This document shows, piece after piece, positions 36,334 to 46,326 of a DNA stretch of 57,255 nt. Both the position numbers and the translations under genes were made by a program. This DNA is from an uncultured Gammaproteobacteria bacterium (lineage in GTDB: Bacteria; Pseudomonadota; Gammaproteobacteria; Poriferisulfidales; GCA-002705445), in NCBI GenBank assembly GCA_913031205.1, contig CAJWEM010000006.1:1-57255 (forward strand). The letters are read 5' to 3'. Numbering within the stretch: position 1 is the stretch's first letter; each line of letters opens with the position of its first letter. The notes under the pieces were generated by a model. The model worked only from the letters and a program-made list of their open reading frames with translations. It was not told the DNA's origin and made no database searches.

Positions 36334-39300
36334 CTAAAAATTTCGCTCCATTTTTTTTAAAATCAAGTGTTTTACATCATCCATTATTAAATAAAAACAT
36401 GGTAAAACTATCAATATCAATATGGTAGCAAATAATAGACCAAAACCTAAGCTGACCGCCATAGGTGATAAAAATTTTGTTTGTCCTGTTGCAAAGAAAA
36501 TTAATGGTGATATCCCTAAAAAAGTTGTAATTGATGTTAAGACTATTGGTCTGGCCCTAACATTGCATGCTTCAATGGTTGCCTCGATTTTATTCTTTCC
36601 TGTATCTCTAAGTTTCTTTAGAAAATCTATTAAAATTAAAGAGTCATTTACCACTATTCCAATTAAAGCTAATAAGCCTATAACCGAAAGAAATTGTAAA
36701 TTATAATCAAACAAAATATGGCCTAAAATTACGCCAACAATTGCAAAGGGAATCGAAAACAAAACAACTAATGGATCTAGTATTGTTTTAAAAAGGACCG
36801 CTAGAATAAAGAAAATTATTGCTAAAGAAATAAATGCTGTTTTTTTCATATCAGCGAAGTTTTCTCTACTTCTTTTTTTCTCACCCAAGTACATGTAATC
36901 ATATGAATCATCATTTTGAAAAACTTTTTTATATTTTTTATCAAAGATAGCTGCCACTTCTATTGGTGTAATAATGCTTGGCTCAACATCTGCTCTAATT
37001 GTTGCAAGTCTTTGCCCATCTCTTCTTTTAACGGTGTTCATACCACGTGAAAGCTCCGTATCCGCGACTTCAGAAAGATATATAGTCTTTCCAGATTCTA
37101 AAACGATTGGCAATTGCTCTAGCTTGCTGCTATCGTTCCTGTATTTTTTTGAATAAATTAATCTCACAGGAACTCTCTCTCCGTCTAAATTAAAGTAAGC
37201 TGTTTCAAGGCCTAAATAGCCTGTTCTAACAGATTCTGCTATTTGTGCTTGCGTTAGACCAAGTTCTTTGCCTCTATTATTTATTTTATATTTAAATTCA
37301 ACTTTCCCTGGGTCTTGATCCTGATTTACATCTTTAACTCCATCAATTTGTGAAAGGAAATTCTCAATTTCTTTGGCGTACTTAGTTAATTTCTTTTGTT
37401 CCTGTCCTGTAACACCTATTACAACATCATATCCTCCGGGTCCTCCAGAAACTTTTTTTACAGCAAATTTTTGCAGCCCAGAAATTGACGATAATTTTAA
37501 TCTTAATGTATTTATAATTTCTTTTTCACTTCTATCTCTTTCGCCATAACTTTCAAATGACATATTAAATAACGGGGTTACAATATAATCTACAAATCCT
37601 TGAGGGCTCATATTTTTTAAACTCACAACGATTTGTATGTAATGACTTCCAAGATCGTAACTATTTAAATCCTTAAATGTAACGCCAACGTTTGTATGAA
37701 GTGACTCTAATTCTTCCCCAGATAGTTCCTCTAAGATCGACTCTTCCATCTTTATAGCAAGCTTTTCCGTATCCCGAAGACTACTTGTAATCGATGCCTC
37801 AGCATTAATAAAAAACTGCCCGCTATCTACTTTTCCAAATTGATAATACGGTATTCTTGTTACCGCAAAAGCAATTACAACGCATAGCACGCCGACTGTA
37901 ATGCTTGAAACTAAATATCTGTTCTGAATGCTGACTTTTAAAATTTTCTCGTATACAGATAGTATTTTTTTCCACTTATCTTTTTTATTACTCTTTTCTG
38001 GTTTTTTCAGGAAACTTGCGCAGTGTGATGGTAAAACTACAAAAGCTTCCATTAAAGAGCCAAGGAGAGCAACTGTTACGACAAGCGGGATGACCTCAAT
38101 AAATTTACCCAGAGTTCCTGTAATGCTTAACATAGGTAAGAAAGCCGCAATAGTTGTAAATGTTGATGCAACAATGGGCCAAAAAACTTCTTTGGCTCCA
38201 ATCTTTGAAGCTGAAATTGGATCCATTCCATCTTCAATATGTCGATAAGTATTTTCCGTAACGATAATTGCGTCATCAACAATCATTCCTAAAGCAACTA
38301 AGAATGCAAATAAAGATACCATATTAATAGTGAAGCCAAAAACATACATACCAAATGCAGCAACTAAAAAAGAAACAGGAATTCCAAACGCAGTAATAAA
38401 GGCTACTCTTGAATTTAAAAAGAAGTATAAAGAAAGTAACAGCAGCGTTAATCCAATAATCCCTGAGGATTTTACCGTATCAAGCCTTGTTTTAACGTTT
38501 TTTGAAAAATCACTGAATACTGAAACTTTAAGCCCAGAGGGTAGTGAGAAATTATTAATGGTATCCCTAACACCTTCTGATACATCAAAAACGGAGGCTT
38601 CCGCAGTTTTTGTAATTGACATATTCACTGCTTTCTTACCATTGAATCTACCTACAGAATTTTCATCCTCCAGTCTTTGCTCAATGGATGCGACCTCTTT
38701 TAGAAGAAGTTGTCCACCAATATCATTATTTTTCAGCGTTATATTTTCAATAGATTTTATAGATGATGATCCAAGCCCCCTTAGTAAAATATCTCCTTCA
38801 AGTGCTTTTACTGAGCCACCTGGAAGATCTCTTACATTATTTCTTAATGCAGCTATAATTTCATTCGTAGAAATTTTTTTTGCGGAAATTACTGACGGAT
38901 TTATAATTACCCAGATCTCATCATCTCTATTTCCAGCAATGCCAACTCCAGCAACCCCGTCCAGTTGCATTATTTTTTGTTTAATTTTTTTGGCATTTGC
39001 AAAAAGTAAACTTTGTCTAGTTTCTCCAAAAATGCTAACACTAATTACGGGAAATCTTGTTTTATCTTTTGAAATCTCAGGTTCTTCTGCCTCTTCAGGG
39101 AAACCATCAATTGCATCTACTAAGTCTCTAACTGTTCTTAATAGCTCGTCAACATCTGCCTCGGGCTTTAATCTTAAGGTTACTTCTGATGAGCCTTCAG
39201 AGCTAGTTGAATAATAAAAATCAATATCCTCGACATTATCTAAGGTATCTTCAATAGGAATTGTAACCTGTTTCTCTACCTCTTCAGGAGATGCGCCGTC

Positions 39301-39447
39301 GTATTCTGTTATGATCTTAATTGCATCCTTTTCAACAACCGGAAACATTTCCTCGGGCATTGATTGCCATGAAATAATTCCAATGACAACAACTAAAAAT
39401 AAAAATAAATTTACTACCAGTGGGTTTTTGATTGAATAATCTATCAT
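36334..39447 (-). CDS. RND efflux transporter, HAE1/AcrB-like permease
   Basis: A 1037-residue inner-membrane pump with the full RND plan: TM1 near 10-28, a large porter loop, TM2-6 clustered near 335-470, a second loop and TM8-12 near 860-1020. The N-terminus (VTIPIEDTLDNVEDIDFYYS) and MVDDAIIVTENTYRH with its charged TM4 residues are typical of proton-driven HAE1 pumps. It lies 12 bp from the membrane fusion protein gene. No TolC/OprM partner is encoded in the window. The substrate is unknown. Confidence 0.94.
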   Translation of the reverse strand: MIDYSIKNPLVVNLFLFLVVVIGIISWQSMPEEMFPVVEKDAIKIITEYDGASPEEVEKQVTIPIEDTLDNVEDIDFYYSTSSEGSSEVTLRLKPEADVDELLRTVRDLVDAIDGFPEEAEEPEISKDKTRFPVISVSIFGETRQSLLFANAKKIKQKIMQLDGVAGVGIAGNRDDEIWVIINPSVISAKKISTNEIIAALRNNVRDLPGGSVKALEGDILLRGLGSSSIKSIENITLKNNDIGGQLLLKEVASIEQRLEDENSVGRFNGKKAVNMSITKTAEASVFDVSEGVRDTINNFSLPSGLKVSVFSDFSKNVKTRLDTVKSSGIIGLTLLLLSLYFFLNSRVAFITAFGIPVSFLVAAFGMYVFGFTINMVSLFAFLVALGMIVDDAIIVTENTYRHIEDGMDPISASKIGAKEVFWPIVASTFTTIAAFLPMLSITGTLGKFIEVIPLVVTVALLGSLMEAFVVLPSHCASFLKKPEKSNKKDKWKKILSVYEKILKVSIQNRYLVSSITVGVLCVVIAFAVTRIPYYQFGKVDSGQFFINAEASITSSLRDTEKLAIKMEESILEELSGEELESLHTNVGVTFKDLNSYDLGSHYIQIVVSLKNMSPQGFVDYIVTPLFNMSFESYGERDRSEKEIINTLRLKLSSISGLQKFAVKKVSGGPGGYDVVIGVTGQEQKKLTKYAKEIENFLSQIDGVKDVNQDQDPGKVEFKYKINNRGKELGLTQAQIAESVRTGYLGLETAYFNLDGERVPVRLIYSKKYRNDSSKLEQLPIVLESGKTIYLSEVADTELSRGMNTVKRRDGQRLATIRADVEPSIITPIEVAAIFDKKYKKVFQNDDSYDYMYLGEKKRSRENFADMKKTAFISLAIIFFILAVLFKTILDPLVVLFSIPFAIVGVILGHILFDYNLQFLSVIGLLALIGIVVNDSLILIDFLKKLRDTGKNKIEATIEACNVRARPIVLTSITTFLGISPLIFFATGQTKFLSPMAVSLGFGLLFATILILIVLPCFYLIMDDVKHLILKKMERNF

Positions 39448-39459
39448 AATTTTTCTATG

Positions 39460-40521
39460 TTATTTAGATATTAAAATATCTTGGCCCTCTGCGAGTGATG
39501 AAACATCTTTCGTTACAATAATCTCCTCAGGCTTAATGTTTCCATTAATAACATAAATTTCTTTAAATCTTGTTAAAACATTTATTTCAGTTTTTTTTAG
39601 TGTTTTATTTTTTACGATAAATATATACTTTTTTCCATCATCATTTAATACAGATGAGACTGGAACTCCAAAACTTTGCTCTATTTTTGGCAAAACAAAG
39701 GTAGCAGTGGCAATCATTCCAGATCTAAATTTATTATCGGATGTTCTAATTCGTAGCAAATGTGTATATGTTTCTAGATTTGGGCTTGTCTGAAAAGATA
39801 TCAATTTACCTTTTGAATCAAAATTACCTGAAGATACTTTGATTTCCATATTTAACTTGAGTCCTTCGATAACATCACTTCTTACCTCAACATATAAATC
39901 TAGGCTTTTTGCATCAATTAGGTTTGCAATAACCACATTGGGACTAACTGTGTCTCCTTCATCAATATTGATATCATTTACGATACCCGAAAATTTTGCT
40001 TGAATAAATGTCTTATAAAAATCTTGTTTACTTCGGTACATTATAGACTCAAGCTCAATCTGTTTCTGTATTGTCTTGTCATATTGTGATTTTGATAGTA
40101 ATGATTTTTTATCAAGCTCTTCCATTCTTTTTACTTCACGCGTTTGTATTTCAAAATTCCTTTTTGCTAGTTCATACAATTTCTTATATATGTAGTACTC
40201 TTCAAGGATCAAAATTTTATCGCCAGATTTAACAAACTCTCCAGGCTGAACCAGCTTTTTAGCCAATCTGCCATTTATTTCGAATTGAAGGTCAGCTTTT
40301 TTTGATGGTTCTAGTCGACCTGTATACTCAACGACCGGTGAAATACTCTCTATCCTTAGTTTCATTGTGTCCACAACAACTGGAATTGGTCTATTTATAT
40401 TTGCTTCGGGTTCAGGCTGCACGATGAAAAGTAGTGCCGATACAGTTATAAAGAAAAAAAGAACCAATAGACTTAACCTGCCCTGATTCTTAAAATTACC
40501 AATATTCTTAAAATTAACCAA
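39460..40521 (-). CDS. RND efflux periplasmic adaptor (membrane fusion protein)
   Basis: The periplasmic adaptor for the adjacent RND permease. The 353 residues have an N-terminal membrane segment (LLVLFFFITVSALLFIV), a lipoyl/barrel-sandwich first half (VVEYTGRLEPSKKADLQF, GRLAKKLVQPGEFVKSGD), a coiled-coil hairpin near 110-165 and the return lipoyl half AKFSGIVNDINIDEGDTV. A beta-barrel and membrane-proximal domain follow. It is divergent from lptD with only 65 bp between the starts. Confidence 0.93.
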   Translation of the reverse strand: MVNFKNIGNFKNQGRLSLLVLFFFITVSALLFIVQPEPEANINRPIPVVVDTMKLRIESISPVVEYTGRLEPSKKADLQFEINGRLAKKLVQPGEFVKSGDKILILEEYYIYKKLYELAKRNFEIQTREVKRMEELDKKSLLSKSQYDKTIQKQIELESIMYRSKQDFYKTFIQAKFSGIVNDINIDEGDTVSPNVVIANLIDAKSLDLYVEVRSDVIEGLKLNMEIKVSSGNFDSKGKLISFQTSPNLETYTHLLRIRTSDNKFRSGMIATATFVLPKIEQSFGVPVSSVLNDDGKKYIFIVKNKTLKKTEINVLTRFKEIYVINGNIKPEEIIVTKDVSSLAEGQDILISK

Positions 40522-40586
40522 AATAACCTCTCATATGCGCTATTTTCAATTATTATCTCAAATTTTTGATATATAATATATCTTAT

Positions 40587-42866
40587 ATGAAAAAAATAAT
40601 TAACGTAACAATATGTATTTTTTCACTTTTTTCAATAAAAGCATTTTCTCAAGATATTTCTGAGACAGATTTTTTTTGCTGCTCAGTTAATGACATATAC
40701 AAAACATCAACAGACATCAATAAATACGAAGATTCCTTAGAGAAAGAATCGTCAAATTCCACGCCGGATATAATCAATATCGAGGCCGACGAAACATTTA
40801 GAGATGAAAGAGAACAAATAACTATTCTTCAAGGTGACACAAAAATTGTTAGGGGTTCAGAAACTATTCAAAGTGAACTTACAAACGTTCTTCAGCTTGA
40901 AGATAGAGCTCGAATGAGTGGAAATGTCAGATATGAAAATGAAGGCCTTCAAATTACATCCCCATATGCTGAATATAATACGAGAAGCTCAAGAACGGAC
41001 TTTTTGTCTCCAAAATATAAATACCCAGAGTTAGAAATATCTGGCAAAGCTCATTACGGCGTTAGACTAAAAAACAAAAAAGTTTTTTTGAAAAATTCAA
41101 CTTATACGACTTGCGACTTACTTAACCCTGATTGGAATTTAATTGGAAGTTCAACCGAGCTAGATTTTGAAAATGGTATTGGTAAAAGTAGAGATGTTTT
41201 TGTAACTGTAAAAGGAGTACCAGTATTTTACAGTCCTTACATGCAATTTTCTTTAGATGATCAGAGAAAAACTGGCTTCCTTGTTCCGGATTTTTCAGGT
41301 AGTTGGGTTAAAGGGCCGGACGTTATTACTCCCTTTTACTGGAGTATAGCACCAAATATGGATATGCTGATAAGGCCTGGATACATTCAAGAGAGAGGAA
41401 GTAAACTTGAATCAACGTATAGATATCTAAATCAAAATTTTATAGGTACTATGTATTTTTCTTTCCTAGATGATGATTCTGAATACAAAGGATCAGGAAA
41501 AAATACAAGAAGTAACAGCGATAGATACAATTTTTACTTTAAACATGAACACACATTCGCGAATAATTTAAAAATCGATTTACTTTATGACAAATTTTCT
41601 GATAAAGACTATTTCGATGATTTTGGAAGTGGTATATCGGATAGTAGTACGTCATATAGAACAAGGCATGCAAAGCTAGAATATGATTTTAATGGCTGGT
41701 CTATTCGCTCTAGATTTATGGGATATCAGACATTTGATAAAAATTTAAATTCTTCATCTCAACCATATGACATATTGCCAGAAGTGAATATCCATAAGAG
41801 AGTGGATCAAAGTTTTGTAAATTACGATTTGAACTTAAATATTGCGGAATGGGATCATGTATCAAAAGTTGATGGTACAAGAGCAGACGTGCAAATAGGT
41901 ATTGATAGAACTTTTTTTGCGAAAGGAATATCAATAAAACCAAGATTCAAATTACAACACACTACTTACGATTTAGATAAACAATCTGCAGGTCTAACGT
42001 CTAGCCCAAGTAAAACGATACCAATATTTTCTTTAGATAATGAAATGACATTATCAAAGCAAATTGGTAACTCTAGTTTAGTTCATCAAATTAAACCTAG
42101 AATATTTTACTTGTACTCTGGCGAAGAAGATCAAAGTGATATTCCTATTTTTGACACTGGAGTTAATGAATTTACATATTCACAGTTATTCCGAGATAAT
42201 AGTTTCTCAGGATATGATAGAAACAATGATACAAACCAGCTAACACTCTCACTTTCTTCAGGATTTTACAGTATTGAGGAATCTAGAGAATTATTTTCTG
42301 CCAGCATTGGGCAGATTTTTTATTTTGAGGATAGAAATGTATCACTAGACAATAGTTCAGTAAGTAGAAGAGCGAATTCAAACATAGTTGCGGAACTTGA
42401 ATATAAGCCATTTTTAAACACAAGTTTTAAATCTACTTTTATGTATGATAGAAAAGCAGTAAGCCAAAAAACACAAAAAAATATTCATACATTTCAATAT
42501 AAAGGTAAAGGAAACAATGTGTTTAATGCGAGCTACAGATATAGAAAAAATGACATCGAGCAAGGTGATTTGAGCTTCGCTTGGGGGTTAAGTGATAGAT
42601 TAAATATTCTTGGAAGATGGAATTACGATTTTAAAAATAATTTAAGCGCAAATAATTCTGGTGATATTGAGACACTAGCTGGATTAGAATATGAAAGTTG
42701 TTGCTGGAAAGCAAGATTAGTTCACAGGAGATTTAAAATTGATGAAAATTCTTTTGAAAAAGATATTCAATTCCAAATAATGTTAAAAGGATTTACTGAT
42801 GTTGGAACACCCTTAGGTGATCTAATTTCCAATAGTATAAAAGGGTATATTGATAAAGAATATTAA
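40587..42866 (+). CDS. lptD: LPS-assembly outer-membrane protein LptD
   Basis: The outer-membrane beta-barrel that inserts LPS at the cell surface. I start it at the ATG at 40587 (MKKIINVTICIFSLFSIKAFS, a signal peptide), not the TTG at 40566 in the ORF track, which lies in the promoter-like TATATAATATAT. The ~759 residues include an N-terminal OstA-like jellyroll (INIEADETFRDEREQITILQ) and a large barrel with repeated aromatic-rich strands. Paired cysteines (FCC near the N-terminus and SCC near the C-terminus) could form the LptD disulfides. It starts the lptD-surA-pdxA-rsmA-apaG-apaH run. Confidence 0.95.
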   Translation: MKKIINVTICIFSLFSIKAFSQDISETDFFCCSVNDIYKTSTDINKYEDSLEKESSNSTPDIINIEADETFRDEREQITILQGDTKIVRGSETIQSELTNVLQLEDRARMSGNVRYENEGLQITSPYAEYNTRSSRTDFLSPKYKYPELEISGKAHYGVRLKNKKVFLKNSTYTTCDLLNPDWNLIGSSTELDFENGIGKSRDVFVTVKGVPVFYSPYMQFSLDDQRKTGFLVPDFSGSWVKGPDVITPFYWSIAPNMDMLIRPGYIQERGSKLESTYRYLNQNFIGTMYFSFLDDDSEYKGSGKNTRSNSDRYNFYFKHEHTFANNLKIDLLYDKFSDKDYFDDFGSGISDSSTSYRTRHAKLEYDFNGWSIRSRFMGYQTFDKNLNSSSQPYDILPEVNIHKRVDQSFVNYDLNLNIAEWDHVSKVDGTRADVQIGIDRTFFAKGISIKPRFKLQHTTYDLDKQSAGLTSSPSKTIPIFSLDNEMTLSKQIGNSSLVHQIKPRIFYLYSGEEDQSDIPIFDTGVNEFTYSQLFRDNSFSGYDRNNDTNQLTLSLSSGFYSIEESRELFSASIGQIFYFEDRNVSLDNSSVSRRANSNIVAELEYKPFLNTSFKSTFMYDRKAVSQKTQKNIHTFQYKGKGNNVFNASYRYRKNDIEQGDLSFAWGLSDRLNILGRWNYDFKNNLSANNSGDIETLAGLEYESCCWKARLVHRRFKIDENSFEKDIQFQIMLKGFTDVGTPLGDLISNSIKGYIDKEY

Positions 42867-42871
42867 TTAAA

Positions 42872-44218
42872 ATGAAATATATAAAACTAATAATATTTTT
42901 TGTATTATTTAATACAAATGCTTTTTCAAAAATTTTGGATCAAGCAATAGTCATTATAGAAAATGATGTAATCACCCAAACAGAATATCAAAAGAGATTA
43001 AGATTTATATTAAATCAGTATCAATTAACTGGTCAACAACCACCCCAAGATAAAGAAGCTTTTTACAAGCAAGTTCTTGATCATATGATAAATAAAAGAT
43101 TACAAATGCAATTTGCGAAAAGTATTGGTCTTGAAATAAAAGAATGGATGGTAGACAAGTCAATGGAAAATATGGCAAAGAGAGCAAATCTTTCACTTTC
43201 TGAATTTAGAGAAAAAATCATTGAGAGTGGGGTAGACTATAGTATTTATAGAGAAAATTTAAAAGAAGATTTAATTTCAAGAGAAATTCAACGAAGAGTG
43301 ATCTCTGAAAGAATAAAAATTAGTGAAAAAGAGATTGATGAATTTATTGAACATCAATCACACGTATTTAAAGAAAATAATGAATATAAAATTTCTTTAA
43401 TTTTAGTATCTCTCCCAGAGACTCCATCAATAAATGAAAAAATTACCGCAAAGAAAAAGATTGAAATGATAAAAGGTAAGTTTTTATCCGGAGAAAGTTT
43501 TTCATCTCTAGCTAGAAATTATTCTGATAGCGGTAATGCTTTAGATGGTGGTGATTTAGGATGGAGAAAAATTAGTGAGGTACCTGAAATATTTTTAGAT
43601 TCTTTAGAAGTTGTTGGTAAAGGTAGCATTAGTGATATTATTGAAACTCTAAATGGATTTTACTTATTTTTCTTGGAAGACAAAAAAGAAATGCAAAATG
43701 TTGAAATTGTAGAGAGAAAAGTAAGACATATTCTAATTAAAAAGAATGCAATTGTAACTGACGAGATTGCACAAAATAAGCTTAAAGAATTAAAGGTAAG
43801 AATTGAAAATGGAGAATCATTTTCTGATCTTGCTAAGGCCTATTCTGATGATACGATGTCAGCCGCTTCTGGTGGTGAGTTGGAGTGGTCTGCCCCAGGA
43901 ACTTTTGTACCTCAATTCGAAGATAAAATAGATCAACTTCCACTCAATCAAATTAGCGTGCCTTTTCTAAGTCAGTTTGGATGGCATATTCTTGAAGTTC
44001 TTGATAAAAGAGTACAAGATAATACTGAAATTATTAAAAGAAATTTAGCTAAGCAATATCTAATTTCAGGTAGGTCGAGAGAAGTAATAGATGCTTGGTT
44101 AATTGAGTTAAAAGAAAAAAATTTTATAAAATATGTTTCCGAAAATAAGAAAAAAACTAATAAAATTCTCGAAAGAAATAATTCTCTACAACAACGATGG
44201 GATCCTTTCTCTGAATGA
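42872..44218 (+). CDS. surA: Periplasmic peptidyl-prolyl isomerase/chaperone SurA
   Basis: Chaperone for outer-membrane beta-barrels such as LptD. The 448 residues have a signal peptide (IIFFVLFNTNAFSK), an N-terminal chaperone domain (VIIENDVITQTEYQKRL) and two parvulin repeats. The first carries ARNYSDSGNALDGGDLGWR and the second VRHILIK and AKAYSDDTMSAASGGELEW. It is 5 bp downstream of lptD and overlaps pdxA by 4 bp. Confidence 0.96.
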   Translation: MKYIKLIIFFVLFNTNAFSKILDQAIVIIENDVITQTEYQKRLRFILNQYQLTGQQPPQDKEAFYKQVLDHMINKRLQMQFAKSIGLEIKEWMVDKSMENMAKRANLSLSEFREKIIESGVDYSIYRENLKEDLISREIQRRVISERIKISEKEIDEFIEHQSHVFKENNEYKISLILVSLPETPSINEKITAKKKIEMIKGKFLSGESFSSLARNYSDSGNALDGGDLGWRKISEVPEIFLDSLEVVGKGSISDIIETLNGFYLFFLEDKKEMQNVEIVERKVRHILIKKNAIVTDEIAQNKLKELKVRIENGESFSDLAKAYSDDTMSAASGGELEWSAPGTFVPQFEDKIDQLPLNQISVPFLSQFGWHILEVLDKRVQDNTEIIKRNLAKQYLISGRSREVIDAWLIELKEKNFIKYVSENKKKTNKILERNNSLQQRWDPFSE

Positions 44219-45198
44219 AAAAATATCCGAAAATACTAATATCCCCAGGCGACCCTTCTGGAATAGGTTATGATATTCTTTTTGATTTAACAAAAAAGAA
44301 ATTTCCTGCGCACATAGTTATTGTTGCTAGTTATGATAAGTTAAAAGAAAGATCAGAATTACTTAGAAAAAAAATTAATTTAATAAAAATTGATATAAAG
44401 CAAGATAACCTACCAAAATTAAAAAAAAATGACTTATTAATACATGATATACCTAGTAGAAAAAAAGTAGATATTGGCTCACCAAGTATTAAGCATGCGC
44501 CTATGATAATTGAATCGTTAAATCTGTGCATTGAGTACTGTATTTCTAAAGAATATGATGCAATGGTCACTGGGCCAGTACAAAAAAATATTTTACTAGA
44601 ATATGGCGAGAAATTTTCTGGACATACAGAATATATTGCAACTAAGACTGGTGGTACTCCAATTATGATGCTCCATTCAAAGAATTTAAAAATTGCTCTT
44701 CTAACAACTCACGTTCCTTTAAAGAAGGTGCCAAATTTAATTACAGGAGAAAGAATTAAAAATTATGTTGAAATAATTAGTTCAGACCTAAATGAAAAAT
44801 TTGGCATCAAAAAACCACGAATAAATGTATGCGGGCTAAACCCACATGCTGGTGAGGAAGGATATATTGGTAAGGAAGAAAAGGAAATTATCTCTCCAGC
44901 TATAAAAGACTTGAAAAAACGCGGTTATAATGTTTTTGGACCATATTCGGCTGATACAATATTTGCCAGAGATGATGCGGATTTAATACTAGCAATGTAT
45001 CACGATCAAGCCTTACCAGTAATAAAAACATTGGGCTTTGGTAGCATTGTTAACACGACTTTAGGTTTACCAATTGTAAGAACATCTGTAGACCATGGTA
45101 CAGCTATTGATATTGCGGGAACAAATAAAGCTGATTCAAGTAGCTTAATAGCTGCAATACAGGCATCTATCAACATAGTAAAAAGTAAAAATGTTTGA
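44215..45198 (+). CDS. pdxA: 4-hydroxythreonine-4-phosphate dehydrogenase
   Basis: NAD-dependent step of DXP-dependent pyridoxal phosphate biosynthesis. The 327 residues start with KILISPGDPSGIGYDI. Metal-binding histidines are in FSGHTEYIA and MYHDQALPVIKTLGF, and TSVDHGTAIDIAG is a C-terminal signature. PLP is the cofactor of sgaA, dat and glyA. It overlaps both surA and rsmA. Confidence 0.97.
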   Translation: MKKYPKILISPGDPSGIGYDILFDLTKKKFPAHIVIVASYDKLKERSELLRKKINLIKIDIKQDNLPKLKKNDLLIHDIPSRKKVDIGSPSIKHAPMIIESLNLCIEYCISKEYDAMVTGPVQKNILLEYGEKFSGHTEYIATKTGGTPIMMLHSKNLKIALLTTHVPLKKVPNLITGERIKNYVEIISSDLNEKFGIKKPRINVCGLNPHAGEEGYIGKEEKEIISPAIKDLKKRGYNVFGPYSADTIFARDDADLILAMYHDQALPVIKTLGFGSIVNTTLGLPIVRTSVDHGTAIDIAGTNKADSSSLIAAIQASINIVKSKNV

Positions 45199-45964
45199 AA
45201 AAATAAATCCAAAAAAAAGTTTGGGTCAGAATTTTTTAAAAAATCAAATTACAATTAATTTAATTGGTGACATAATAAATATTAAGGAAAGTGATTACGT
45301 AATAGAAATAGGGCCAGGGATGGGAGCTATTAGCAGTAGTATACTGGATAAAACGAAAAACTATGTTGGAATTGAAAAAGATCCTTATCTTTCTGAATAT
45401 CTAAAAAAAAAGTATGAAAAAGATATAAAAATAATAAACGAGGACGTCCTGAAAGTTGAATTTTCTGATATTTATAAAAAAAAATATAGAATAATTGGCA
45501 ATATTCCATATAACATATCAACCGAAATTATTATTAAGTGTATCGAAAATAGAATGAATATTCAGTCAGCTTTCTTTATGATGCAGAAAGAATTTGTGGA
45601 TAGAATTCAATCTAAATTTGGAAATAAGGTATTTGGAAGATTATCTGTTTTTTGTCAGATATTTTTTGATATAAATAAATATATCGATATTTCCCCCAAA
45701 GATTTTTATCCAGAACCAAAAGTTTATTCGTCTTTTTTTTCTATTACTCCAAAAAAGAAAATATTATTAGAAGAAAACGAAATTGATAGTTTTTTAAATT
45801 TCGTAAAAGAAATTTTTGAAAAAAGAAGAAAAAAAATCAAGAATTGTATTTCAATAAAGTACGACAATGTATATGATAATATTGATAAAAGAGCTGAACA
45901 ATTATCAATTCAAGAAATGATTAATTTATATAGAGACTTAAAGAATGATGGAAAGCTTGTATAA
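45191..45964 (+). CDS. rsmA: 16S rRNA (A1518/A1519) dimethyltransferase RsmA/KsgA
   Basis: SAM-dependent dimethylation of two adjacent adenines in 16S helix 45. The 257 residues contain PKKSLGQNFLKN, the SAM motif VIEIGPGMGAIS, and the catalytic IIGNIPYNISTEII (NIPY motif). The C-terminal domain is rich in lysine. The 3' end overlaps apaG by 20 bp. Confidence 0.97.
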   Translation: MFEKINPKKSLGQNFLKNQITINLIGDIINIKESDYVIEIGPGMGAISSSILDKTKNYVGIEKDPYLSEYLKKKYEKDIKIINEDVLKVEFSDIYKKKYRIIGNIPYNISTEIIIKCIENRMNIQSAFFMMQKEFVDRIQSKFGNKVFGRLSVFCQIFFDINKYIDISPKDFYPEPKVYSSFFSITPKKKILLEENEIDSFLNFVKEIFEKRRKKIKNCISIKYDNVYDNIDKRAEQLSIQEMINLYRDLKNDGKLV

Positions 45965-46325
45965 AATTGAGGTCAAAGTTTTTACAGAGTATGTTGAAAG
46001 TCAATCATTGCCGTCTGAAGGTAAATATTTTTTTTCGTACACCGTTAAAATAAAAAATATTGGTAAAATTCCTGCAAAGCTTATTAGCCGTCATTGGATA
46101 ATAACTGATGCAAATGAAAGGAAAGAAGAAGTTAGAGGGTTAGGAGTTGTCGGAGAGCAGCCAAGGCTGAAAACAAATGAATCTTTTGAATATACAAGCG
46201 GCACAATAATTAATACTCCGGTAGGTACAATGTATGGTACTTACCAAATGATTGCTGATAATGGGTACGAATTTGATGCAGAAATACCTCTTTTTTCTTT
46301 AAATGTCCCGAAAGTCTTAAATTGA
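45945..46325 (+). CDS. apaG: ApaG (DUF525) protein
   Basis: A small beta-sandwich protein of unclear function, commonly next to apaH. The 126 residues include FFSYTVKIKNIGKIPAKLISRHWIITDANE (segment SRHWIITDAN) and the conserved VVGEQPRLKTNESFEYTSG. Two ATGs are tandem at the start; either is possible. The length is typical. It lies 1 bp upstream of apaH. Confidence 0.95.
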   Translation: MMESLYKIEVKVFTEYVESQSLPSEGKYFFSYTVKIKNIGKIPAKLISRHWIITDANERKEEVRGLGVVGEQPRLKTNESFEYTSGTIINTPVGTMYGTYQMIADNGYEFDAEIPLFSLNVPKVLN

Positions 46326-46326
46326 T

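Noticed and set aside
38330-39214. 294-aa plus-strand ORF
   Set aside because: Runs antisense through the conserved RND permease gene; the permease has clear motifs and the shadow has none.
40566-40586. TTG start for lptD
   Set aside because: Adds seven residues before a perfect signal peptide and coincides with a TATATAAT promoter-like stretch; ATG at 40587 is better.
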